Source: Clostridiales bacterium | Lineage (GTDB): Bacteria; Bacillota; Clostridia; Oscillospirales; CAG-382 | Reading direction: 5' to 3' | Assembly (NCBI GenBank): GCA_016286245.1 | Contig: JAEESG010000003.1 | Coordinates: 1 to 62,787 of the forward strand | Length of the DNA: 62,787 nt | Part shown: in pieces, positions 51,896 through 57,957 of the stretch | Layout of the letters: every line of letters starts with the position of its first letter | Position numbering within the stretch: the first letter of the stretch is position 1 | The notes under the pieces: model-generated | What the model saw: only the letters and a program-made list of their open reading frames with translations | What the model was told of the DNA's origin: nothing | Databases searched by the model: none | Made by a program: the position numbers and the translations under genes

Positions 51896-52936
51896 TTATA
51901 TTCCGAATGCGCCCGCAAGCTTATCCTCTTTCATTTCCGAGCCGATAACGCAGATTTTGCCCGTAACGTCGGACGAGCCTTTTCTCACGTTTCTTTCGCC
52001 CGGCACGTAGTCAAAATGCGCCCATGAGCCGTCGGCAAGCTCGACGATTCCCTTTGCTCTCAGCACGAATCCGTACTCTTTTTCGTCTTCCAGCTTATCA
52101 AGCGCGCTTTCTATTTCTTCCAAAGTAAATTTGTGCGCTGTTTCAACTCCCCAGCTTGAGAAAACCTCGTCCGCATGATGATGGTCGTGGTCGTGGCAGC
52201 CGCACGTACAGTCGTCGGGGTGTTCGTGTTCATGCTCATGGTCGTGATGATGTTCGTGCTCGTGGTCGTGATGATGTTCGTGCTCGTGTTCATGCTCATG
52301 CTCATGCTCGTGCAGCATCTCTTTAAGTTCATCCTCGAGGGTTTTGGCATTTTCCATCGTCGAGAGAATCTGCGCGCCGGAAAGCTTATCCCACGCCGTG
52401 GTTATAATCGCGGCGTCCTTATTGTGCTCCCTTAAAATCTCGACGCATTTATTCAGCTTGTCCTCGGAAATATCGGACGTTCTGCTTAAAATTATCGTTT
52501 TTGCGAATTCCACCTGGTCCGAGAAAAATTCGCCGAAGTTTTTCATGTACATTCTGCATTTATTCGCGTCGACGACGACCACCGCGGAGTTCAGCGCCGA
52601 TTTTCCGTTTTCCGCGCCCATTACCGCCCTTATCACGTCGCTGAGTTTTCCCACGCCCGACGGCTCTATAAGTATTCTGTCGGGAGAAAACTTTTCAAGC
52701 ACCTCAGACAGCGCTTTTTTGAAGTCTCCGACGAGGCTGCAGCATATACAGCCCGAATTCATCTCGTTTATCTGTATGCCCGATTCCTTCAAGAACCCGC
52801 CGTCAATGCCCGTCTCTCCGAATTCGTTTTCTATAAGCACGAGCTTTTCGCCCTTATACGCTTCCGAAATGAGTTTCTTTATGAGCGTCGTCTTGCCCGC
52901 TCCCAGAAATCCCGAAAACACGTCTATCTTTGTCAT
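51896..52936 (-). CDS. COG0523 metallochaperone-type GTPase with a His-rich metal-binding tract
   Basis: About 346 residues. P-loop GFLGAGKTTL near 8-17, the family CxCC in NSGCICCSLVGDF near 58-70, and the C-terminal CobW domain near 255-340. Between them lies a tract (about 207-252) of alternating His with Glu or Asp, then DDCTCGCHDHDHHHADE, clearly a metal-buffering segment. Such proteins (ZNG1, YeiR, YciC-like) deliver zinc or other metals. The start at 52936 follows AAAGGACAAAAACAA; upstream ATGs would put a foreign leader on the P-loop domain. It is first in a two-gene operon with the GTPase at 50910-51872. Confidence 0.9.
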   Translation of the reverse strand: MTKIDVFSGFLGAGKTTLIKKLISEAYKGEKLVLIENEFGETGIDGGFLKESGIQINEMNSGCICCSLVGDFKKALSEVLEKFSPDRILIEPSGVGKLSDVIRAVMGAENGKSALNSAVVVVDANKCRMYMKNFGEFFSDQVEFAKTIILSRTSDISEDKLNKCVEILREHNKDAAIITTAWDKLSGAQILSTMENAKTLEDELKEMLHEHEHEHEHEHEHHHDHEHEHHHDHEHEHEHPDDCTCGCHDHDHHHADEVFSSWGVETAHKFTLEEIESALDKLEDEKEYGFVLRAKGIVELADGSWAHFDYVPGERNVRKGSSDVTGKICVIGSEMKEDKLAGAFGI

Positions 52937-52990
52937 TTGTTTTTGTCCTTTCAGTTTTGCAATTTTATTATATATAACTATACATAGTAT

Positions 52991-53019
52991 ATTATATATC
53001 ATCGCGTTCAAAAAAGCAA
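52991..53019 (-). promoter_or_regulatory. Sigma-A promoter of the GTPase pair, with a near-palindrome
   Basis: Minus strand TTGCTT (53014-53019), 17-base spacer, TATAAT (52991-52996). Just downstream, TAACTAT-AC-ATAGTA (52976-52990) is a near-perfect inverted repeat that could be an operator; it does not match the common Firmicute Zur box. Confidence 0.55.
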
Positions 53020-53147
53020 GAATATTATCTTTTATGCACCCGAAGTTTTTTCCGACAGGTCTTCTCATTTTTCCCCGAAAACCGCCGTATTGTGCCGAAA
53101 TCCCCCTTTTCCGTCCCAGTTATGAATATTCATTTTACATTTTTGCA

Positions 53148-53176
53148 TTGAAAAAATCGAACATTTGTGCTATAAT
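53148..53176 (+). promoter_or_regulatory. Sigma-A promoter of the holin-like pair
   Basis: TTGAAA (53148-53153), 17-base spacer, perfect TATAAT (53171-53176). Confidence 0.8.
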
Positions 53177-53208
53177 TATGACAGTAAACGGTAAAGGAGG
53201 AAGAAAAA

Positions 53209-53469
53209 ATATTCAGCGAAATCATCGTTGCCCTCATAGGACTTGCGGGCAGCGCGGCAGGCTCGCTTTGCGGCATTATCGTTTCGGGAAAGCTTACCGA
53301 ATACAGGCTTAAACAGCTCGAACTGAAAGTCGAAAAGCACAACAGCCTTATTGAAAGAACGTACGCGCTTGAACAAAAGGCGGGCGTCTGCGTCGAGAAG
53401 ATAAAATCGGCGGAACGCAGAATAGACAGTCTTGAGCGCAAGTGCGAAATATCAAATAAACAGTTTTAA
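53209..53469 (+). CDS. Phage-type membrane/coiled-coil protein with an ATA start (holin-associated)
   Basis: 86 residues: FSEIIVALIGLAGSAAGSLC opens with a membrane helix (about 4-26). A coiled coil follows (KLTEYRLKQLELKVEKHNS; ERTYALEQ; SAERRIDSLERK). This matches a small protein commonly coded beside holins in clostridial phages. The reading frame is closed by a TAA at 53185-53187 and contains no ATG, GTG or TTG before the conserved N-terminus. A strong AAAGGAGG sits eight bases before ATA (53209), which therefore seems to be the start; ATA is a very rare start codon. A mutated or misread ATG is the alternative. Confidence 0.72.
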   Translation: MFSEIIVALIGLAGSAAGSLCGIIVSGKLTEYRLKQLELKVEKHNSLIERTYALEQKAGVCVEKIKSAERRIDSLERKCEISNKQF

Positions 53470-53478
53470 GGAGATTTT

Positions 53479-53679
53479 ATGAGAAAAATATTGAAAAAAT
53501 TCACAAGCAGAAAGTTTTTGGCGGCGTTCGCGGGTGTCTCCGCGGGAATTTACATGATTTCCTGCGGCAGCGTCTCCGAGGGAACGACGGCGATCGTCGC
53601 TTCCGTCGTATCGTATCTTGCGGCGGAGGGGATTATTGACGCGAAAAGCGCCGGCGCGTCCGCTGACGAAAAAGAATAA
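53479..53679 (+). CDS. Phage holin family protein
   Basis: 66 residues: a basic N-terminus (MRKILKKFTSRKFLAAF), one or two membrane segments (AAFAGVSAGIYMI, TTAIVASVVSYLAAEGII) and an acidic tail. This is the pattern of short phage holins. AAGGAG precedes the ATG, nine bases after the upstream stop, so the two are co-transcribed. No lysin, structural or integrase gene is near, so this is a free-standing pair. Whether it permeabilises the membrane, exports something or is inert is unknown. Confidence 0.72.
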   Translation: MRKILKKFTSRKFLAAFAGVSAGIYMISCGSVSEGTTAIVASVVSYLAAEGIIDAKSAGASADEKE

Positions 53680-53680
53680 A

Positions 53681-53715
53681 AAATAACGGCGGGTTTTCCC
53701 GCCGTTATTTTTTTG
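53681..53715. terminator. Bidirectional terminator after the holin-like pair
   Basis: AAATAACGGCGGG pairs with CCCGCCGTTATTT around TTTT, with T runs outside. It also serves the convergent ABC operon. Confidence 0.9.
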
Positions 53716-53717
53716 TT

Positions 53718-54365
53718 TTACAAATCGAGTTTTTCAAAATTTTTCTGCGCCTTAAAGCAGGATGCCGCCGTCGCGGCGGCGTAAACCGCAAACGCAAAAA
53801 GCAGTATAAGAAACTGCGTCGGCAGACGCTCCGACGTATTCAGAAATTCGAGTCCCGGAATATGATGCGCAATTTCGGAAACGCCTACCGTCAGCATGGA
53901 CAGAACGATAAAAACGATGAACGGTTTTCCGAACTTATACGCCGTCTTATAAAACGGTCCTGCGAAAAATACGTTGAAAAGCGAAAAGACGACAAGAATC
54001 CATGCCAGAAACACGGGGTTGGAATTCATCATGGGGTTTTCCGCATAAGGCGGCGCGCTTCCGAGAAGCGTCATCCGAATAAATGTGAACGCTCCGGCAA
54101 GCAGAAACGCGGCAAATTGTATAACGCACACGAAAATAAACCTTGCTTTGACGACGTCTTTCTTATCTATCGGCAGCAACACTGAATACAGCACGTCGTT
54201 TGTCTCTCTGCCGTTCTGAAAGGTATGAAAAATTCCGAAGCAGACAAAAAACGCGCACACCAGTATCGGATAACCGGGTATGAACGCCATCGCCGAAAAC
54301 AATATGAAAATAAAACTCAAAACGTGCGCTGAAAGCTTCAATTCCTTAATCAGCAAATTTTTCAT
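53718..54365 (-). CDS. ABC-2 type transporter membrane subunit
   Basis: 215 residues, about six membrane helices (FIFILFSAMAFIPGYPILVC; FIFVCVIQFAAFLLAGAFTF; PFIVFIVLSMLTVGVSEIA; ILLFAFAVYAAATAASC). The cytoplasmic loop after the second helix, NGRETNDVLYSVLLPIDKKD, is typical of the ABC-2 membrane subunits paired with AbrB-type regulators in Firmicutes. It overlaps the ATPase gene by 20 bases. The exported substrate is unknown. Confidence 0.85.
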   Translation of the reverse strand: MKNLLIKELKLSAHVLSFIFILFSAMAFIPGYPILVCAFFVCFGIFHTFQNGRETNDVLYSVLLPIDKKDVVKARFIFVCVIQFAAFLLAGAFTFIRMTLLGSAPPYAENPMMNSNPVFLAWILVVFSLFNVFFAGPFYKTAYKFGKPFIVFIVLSMLTVGVSEIAHHIPGLEFLNTSERLPTQFLILLFAFAVYAAATAASCFKAQKNFEKLDL

Positions 54366-55089
54366 GAAAATCCTCCTTTTCGTATCTCAGCATTATCTCT
54401 TCGAGATTGTTTCCCTGCGAGCGCAAGGAGTGCTCGGAAAGGAAGGTTTCCTTCTTTTCGGAGGCAACAAGTTTTCCTTTGCGGATATAAGTTATACGGT
54501 CGGCGCATTTGTCGAGGTCGGACGTGATGTGCGTCGAAAAGAGAATCGCAACGCCGCGGTTTTTCAGCTCAGAAAAAATTTCAAGCAGTTCTTCGCGCGA
54601 AACCGGATCGAGTCCCGACGTCGGCTCGTCCAGGATAAGCAGTTTTGCTCCGTGAGAAAGGGCGATTGCAAGATTCAGTTTGACCTTCATGCCTTCCGAC
54701 AGTTCAAGCGGCGTTTTTTTCGGGTCTATGGAGAATATATCCGTATATTTCCGATACGCTCCGTCGTCCCAGTTATCGTAAAATCTGCGCGTTACCGCAA
54801 TTATATCGGCAATTTTCTTTCGCGGATAATAGTTCACGGCACCCCCCGCAAAGCCGATGCTCTGTTTTATTTCCCTCTCGTTTCCGGAAAACGTTTTTCC
54901 GAAATAGCGGATGCTTCCCGAGTCGGGGTGTACTATATTAAGTATCGATTTGAGGGTCGTCGTCTTTCCGGCTCCGTTGCGGCCGATAAAGCCCGTTATA
55001 CTGCTCTCTTCAACAGTGAATGACAGCGGTCCCAGGCAAAAAGACGGATACTTTTTGACAAGGTCTTCAACCTCCAGAATCGGCGTCAT
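54346..55089 (-). CDS. ABC transporter ATP-binding subunit
   Basis: 247 residues with a complete nucleotide-binding domain: Walker A GRNGAGKTTT near 38-47, signature LELSEGMKVKLNLAI near 130-145 (LSEGM in place of LSGGQ, common in exporter ATPases of this group), Walker B LLILDEPTSGLDP near 150-162, and the switch His in STHIT. It works with the membrane subunit next to it. It overlaps the AbrB-type gene by four bases. Confidence 0.94.
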   Translation of the reverse strand: MTPILEVEDLVKKYPSFCLGPLSFTVEESSITGFIGRNGAGKTTTLKSILNIVHPDSGSIRYFGKTFSGNEREIKQSIGFAGGAVNYYPRKKIADIIAVTRRFYDNWDDGAYRKYTDIFSIDPKKTPLELSEGMKVKLNLAIALSHGAKLLILDEPTSGLDPVSREELLEIFSELKNRGVAILFSTHITSDLDKCADRITYIRKGKLVASEKKETFLSEHSLRSQGNNLEEIMLRYEKEDFHEKFAD

Positions 55090-55295
55090 TTGTCATCCTC
55101 CTTAAAGATGCGTTTCATAAACGTTTCAAAGGTGTTTTTCGGCGGAATGGCAATTCCCCGCTTCTCGTCGCCCAAAAGAATAAGCGTGTCTCCCGGATTT
55201 ATGGAAAACGCCTCCCGCGCTTCTTTGGGAATGACTATCTGCCCCTTTTCACCCACTTTTACGGTCCAGGCATATTTGCCTTTCGGCGTATTCAT
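55086..55295 (-). CDS. AbrB/SpoVT-type DNA-binding regulator
   Basis: 69 residues. A swapped-hairpin DNA-binding domain with VKVGEKGQIVIPKEAREAF (about 12-30) and INPGDTLILLGDEKRGIAI (about 32-50), the hallmark of AbrB, MazE and SpoVT proteins. The start at 55295 has AAAGGAGG eight bases upstream; an ATG at 55331 would overlap the operator. It heads an operon with an ABC exporter, and a perfect palindrome overlies its promoter, so it likely represses its own operon. Confidence 0.9.
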   Translation of the reverse strand: MNTPKGKYAWTVKVGEKGQIVIPKEAREAFSINPGDTLILLGDEKRGIAIPPKNTFETFMKRIFKEDDK

Positions 55296-55312
55296 CGTAC
55301 GCGCCTCCTTTA

Positions 55313-55339
55313 AGTATGATTTGTTATACAAATCATACT
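55313..55339. promoter_or_regulatory. Palindromic operator of the AbrB-type/ABC exporter operon
   Basis: AGTATGATTTGT-TAT-ACAAATCATACT is a perfect 12-3-12 inverted repeat covering the -10 box and transcription start. Its size suits a dimeric or tetrameric AbrB-type regulator; autoregulation is inferred. Confidence 0.75.
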
Positions 55340-55360
55340 ACCGTTTTTTGAAAAAGTCAA
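55332..55360 (-). promoter_or_regulatory. Sigma-A promoter of the AbrB-type/ABC exporter operon
   Basis: Minus strand TTGACT (55355-55360), 17-base spacer, TATGAT (55332-55337), the -10 lying inside the palindrome. Confidence 0.82.
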
Positions 55361-55395
55361 TAGCGGATAATAAAAAAGCACGCCGAAATCAATCT

Positions 55396-55682
55396 GTTCT
55401 AAAGGACAGTATATAAAAACCCGGCTGAAGTAAGGAGTCGAATCCTTATTTCAGCCGGTTTTTTGTCGCAAACCTCTGTAAGCAGGACGTTTGTGTGCCA
55501 AACGTCAAAGAAACGATTACGGTTATAAGTTATGATTTACGGCAAAAGCCGCAAAGTTATGATATGAGCTCCGCCAACGTGCCGCAGGCACTCATAACCT
55601 GCAGAGCAATCATAACGCGCGTCAGCGCTCATAACGTTCCGCATCAGCGGAACTCATAACTGCCGACTGTCCTTTGGAACAG
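55396..55682. repeat. Hairpin-array element with terminal inverted repeats
   Basis: Bounded by 17-bp inverted repeats (55396-55412 and 55666-55682, one mismatch). Inside: a strong 16-bp hairpin (55423-55460), a GACGTTTG/CAAACGTC hairpin, then an array of short hairpins separated by a fixed 7-mer. On the plus strand this is GTTATGA at 55529 and 55556, then TCATAAC at 55592, 55610, 55629 and 55654. Hairpins between them include GTGCC-GCA-GGCAC, GCGC-GTCA-GCGC and GTTCCGC-ATCA-GCGGAAC. The spacers face inward in two halves, as in the element at 57354-57584. No reading frame is convincing. A mobile palindromic element or structured RNA are both possible. Confidence 0.7.
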
Positions 55683-55712
55683 TCGGCGTACGGCGGCTTT
55701 TTTTAAATTTAA

Positions 55713-57056
55713 TTACGAAAGCAGTCCGAACAGGTTCAGCAGATTTTTACTGCTTTTTTTCGCAGTTGAAAACGCGCTTACGGAATAATTTTCGATATTG
55801 CAGAGAATTTCGGCGCTTTCGGCTCTTGTGAGCAGGTTTTCGGGCAGGATTTCACCGTATCCCGTGCCGTTCATGATTTCCGCCGAGGCAAGATTGGAAA
55901 ACGCGTTCTTCGCCCAGTCGGGACATTCCGAAAAGTCGGAAAATCCCTCGCAGCCGCCGTCTCCGTCGGGAAGCTTTAAAATTCTGTCGACAATCACCGC
56001 GCATTCCGCTCTCGATATTGGTTCGGCGCTCTTGAAAACGGTCTTTCCGTCTTCAATATAGCCGGTAACTATGCCTTTTTTTCTCGCGTATTCGGCATAG
56101 CTCTTTATATTTACGGGAATATCCCCGTCGTCGTCAAATCCCGTCTCGTTCACGAAATTTATTTCGGGCTCGTACCCCGCCGTAATGAGCGCAAGCGCGA
56201 GAAAATCGCCTCTCGTTACCGTTTCGTCGGGATAAAAATTGCTTTCCCCCGTTTCCTCGTCAACCTTTACGTTCATAAGGCCGGCGGACACGGTTTTTCT
56301 GACGGAATTGCACGCCCAGTGCTCATTCATATCGTCGATTTTCACGTCGAGCGCGGGTTTTGACACGTTTATGCTGATTTTCGAGCACTTGCCTCTGTTT
56401 CCGTAGCAGTCGACGGCAAGATACTCAAAGCTGTCCTTTCCGGTATAGCCTGCGGCGGGAATATAGCAGAAATATCCGCTTGCGTCGCCCGCAAGGCAGA
56501 GGTACCCGTGTTCGGGATAGGAAACGACTTCAAACGTCATCTCGTCGTATTCGGGGTCTGACGCGGGCAGGAATTTATAAACGGAAGTCTCCTTGAACGT
56601 TGAAATTTCTTTTTCTTTGCACACGGGCGCGAGATTCACTCCGTCAAGAACACAAAGCACGACTTTCGCTCCGGTATCCCCGTTTTCCGAAACGTTCACG
56701 ATATCGAAAACCGTCTTTCCGGTGGCGTTTTCCACGGGCAGAAATTCAAGTTTTCCGAAATCCCTTCTCGAAATAACCTGATTTGCTTTTACCTTTTCGC
56801 CCGAAAGGTAAAGCGTTCCCGCGCTTTGTTCGGGCAGCGAAACGATTCCGACGTACTCGGTTTTTTCACGGAACGTATCGTCAAAATCGGCTTTCGTAAA
56901 GGAAATCGCGTTATTTGCAACGCCGCACTTTTTCATCTCGATTTCTTTCTCAAGCTTATCGAACGCCGGGCTGAGCGGAGTTTTTCCCGCGGCGGCGACA
57001 AGTCCCAAAAGCGACGCGCACAGCACGCAGGTAACTATTTTTACGATTTTATTCAT
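55713..57056 (-). CDS. SLH-domain surface protein with a cadherin-like/Ig-like module
   Basis: 447 residues with a signal peptide (IVTCVLCASLLGLVAAAG). The middle (about 155-235) reads FEVVSYPEHGYLCL, then GYFCYIPAAGYTGKDSFEYL, the pattern of bacterial cadherin-like/Big_17 repeats. Three SLH modules fill about 238-430 (MNEHWACNSVRKTVSAGLMN; SRAECAVIVDRIL; SDFSECPDWAKNAFSNLASA). Here the SLH modules are C-terminal, unlike the two large SLH proteins. Anchored to cell wall polymer by inference. It stands alone on the minus strand; its 3' end runs straight into the hairpin array, whose first stem may act as its terminator. Confidence 0.87.
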   Translation of the reverse strand: MNKIVKIVTCVLCASLLGLVAAAGKTPLSPAFDKLEKEIEMKKCGVANNAISFTKADFDDTFREKTEYVGIVSLPEQSAGTLYLSGEKVKANQVISRRDFGKLEFLPVENATGKTVFDIVNVSENGDTGAKVVLCVLDGVNLAPVCKEKEISTFKETSVYKFLPASDPEYDEMTFEVVSYPEHGYLCLAGDASGYFCYIPAAGYTGKDSFEYLAVDCYGNRGKCSKISINVSKPALDVKIDDMNEHWACNSVRKTVSAGLMNVKVDEETGESNFYPDETVTRGDFLALALITAGYEPEINFVNETGFDDDGDIPVNIKSYAEYARKKGIVTGYIEDGKTVFKSAEPISRAECAVIVDRILKLPDGDGGCEGFSDFSECPDWAKNAFSNLASAEIMNGTGYGEILPENLLTRAESAEILCNIENYSVSAFSTAKKSSKNLLNLFGLLS

Positions 57057-57191
57057 TTCCGTCTTCCTTTCTTTTATAAAGAAATTTTATTATGATATTC
57101 GCTTTCGGGTTTATTGTTTGCCGCAAGTGCATAATTTATGCAAAAAAGCGGTTATGATAAATGCGGTTTTCAAATATTTTCTCAAAAAGGC
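57057..57191. other. Intergenic DNA before the tRNA promoter
   Basis: A/T-rich upstream region of the SLH gene; no clear promoter, gene or repeat seen. Confidence 0.5.
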
Positions 57192-57220
57192 TTGACAAAA
57201 TTATTTATGTATGTTATTAT
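57192..57220 (+). promoter_or_regulatory. Sigma-A promoter of the tRNA-Val gene
   Basis: TTGACA (57192-57197), 17-base spacer, TATTAT (57215-57220), 20 bases before the mature tRNA 5' end. Confidence 0.88.
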
Positions 57221-57240
57221 ATCGGTGTTCCGAAAATTAC

Positions 57241-57316
57241 GGGGGGTTAGCTCAGCTGGGAGAGCATCTGCCTTACAAGCAGAGGGTCATAGGTTCGAGC
57301 CCTATACCCCCCACCA
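57241..57316 (+). tRNA. tRNA-Val (anticodon TAC)
   Basis: 76 bases with an encoded CCA. Acceptor stem GGGGGGT pairs with ACCCCCC. The D arm is GCTCAGCTGGGAGAGC, the anticodon arm TCTGC-CTTACAA-GCAGA with anticodon TAC, and the T arm carries GGTTCGAGCCC. A single tRNA with its own promoter and an immediate terminator, so not part of a tRNA cluster. Confidence 0.98.
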
Positions 57317-57318
57317 TG

Positions 57319-57348
57319 AAAAAGGCAAGTCGAAAGACTTGCCTTTTT
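57319..57348 (+). terminator. Terminator of the tRNA-Val gene (also first hairpin of a repeated unit)
   Basis: AAAAAGGCAAGTC-GAAA-GACTTGCCTTTTT, starting two bases after the CCA. The same stem recurs at about 57530 with loop TTTC, the reverse complement of GAAA. Confidence 0.85.
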
Positions 57349-57375
57349 CAATGATATCCGTTCCTTACGGAACGG
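57322..57375. repeat. 54-bp direct repeat, copy 1
   Basis: Matches 57531-57584 except at a hairpin loop (GAAA against TTTC) and one base of a second loop (TTAC against TTTC). It contains the GGCAAGTC hairpin and the CCGTTCC/GGAACGG hairpin, and brackets the hairpin array. Confidence 0.85.
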
Positions 57376-57530
57376 GTGATATATGCTTTGCATATGATAT
57401 ACCCTTCGGGTATGATATACGCCTGCGGCGTATTGAGGAACGGATATTATTTCATGTTGCGACGAAGGAGCAATATATCATACGGCTTTCGCCGTATATC
57501 ATATCGCTTTGCGATATATCATTAAAATGC
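57376..57530. repeat. Array of short hairpins with a constant 7-mer spacer
   Basis: Hairpins of 4-6 bp alternate with the fixed spacer ATGATAT and, in the second half, its inverse ATATCAT: ATGC-TTT-GCAT, ACCC-TTC-GGGT, ACGCC-TGC-GGCGT, a centre with TTGC/GCAA, then ACGG-CTTTCG-CCGT and ATCGC-TTT-GCGAT. GGAACGGATAT (57437-57447) can also pair back to ATATCCGTTCC (57354-57364). The design matches the element at 55396-55682 although the spacer sequence differs. A frame runs through part of it but codes only for the repeat and is not accepted as a gene. Confidence 0.7.
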
Positions 57531-57584
57531 AAGGCAAGTCTTTCGACTTGCCTTTTTCAATGATATCCGTTCCTTTCGGAACGG
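57531..57584. repeat. 54-bp direct repeat, copy 2
   Basis: Second copy of the unit at 57322-57375, 209 bases downstream, with the first hairpin loop reversed (TTTC). It directly abuts the 114-bp tandem repeat. Confidence 0.85.
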
Positions 57585-57912
57585 TCGGGAGCCCCGACGG
57601 GCAATTCCGCGCACAAATTGCGCTTAAAATATCTGCTCTTGTGCTCGCGGAGAGGTTTTTACTTAAAAATCGGCAAAAGGGTGCGCCTGCGGGCGCAATC
57701 GGGAGCCCCGACGGGCAATTCCGCGCACAAATTGCGCTTAAAATATCTGCTCTTGTGCTCGCGGCGAGGCTTTTACTTAAAAATCGGCAAAAGGGAGCGC
57801 CTGCGGGCGCAATCGGGAGCCCCGACGGGCAATTCCGCGCACAAATTGCGCTTAAATTATTGGTTTTTTATGCACGCGGAGAAGCTATTTATATAAAAGA
57901 GCAAACAAATTA
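57585..57912. repeat. 114-bp tandem repeat, two full units and a diverged third
   Basis: Units begin at 57585, 57699 and 57813, each with TCGGGAGCCCCGACGGGCAA. Units 1 and 2 are nearly identical; the third keeps about 45 bases and then decays. Each carries small hairpins (TCGGG-AGC-CCCGA; TGCGCC-TGCG-GGCGCA). Because 114 is divisible by three, a plus-strand frame (57509-57913, 134 residues, GSPDGQFRAQIALK repeated) stays open. It has no convincing ribosome site and begins inside the hairpin repeat, so coding is doubtful. Confidence 0.8.
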
Positions 57913-57945
57913 AAAAGAACCGTAATTTCATTACGGTTCTTTTCT
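57913..57945. terminator. Terminator of serS (bidirectional hairpin)
   Basis: AAAGAACCGTAA pairs with TTACGGTTCTTT around a short loop, with Ts on both outer sides. Confidence 0.88.
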
Positions 57946-57957
57946 TTATTATTCTGA

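Noticed and set aside
53148-53679. Prophage
   Set aside because: Only two small holin-type genes; no integrase, structural or lysis enzyme genes and no att-like repeats nearby.
57138-57563. 141-codon open frame running through tRNA-Val and the hairpin array
   Set aside because: It passes straight through a functional tRNA gene and its terminator, so it cannot be a normal gene.
57585-57912. CRISPR array
   Set aside because: Units are contiguous 114-bp tandem repeats without unique spacers, and there are no cas genes in the window.
57509-57913. 134-codon repeat protein GSPDGQFRAQIALK...
   Set aside because: Open only because the 114-bp unit is a multiple of three; it has no good start signal and begins inside the hairpin repeat. 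Kept as a repeat, not a gene.
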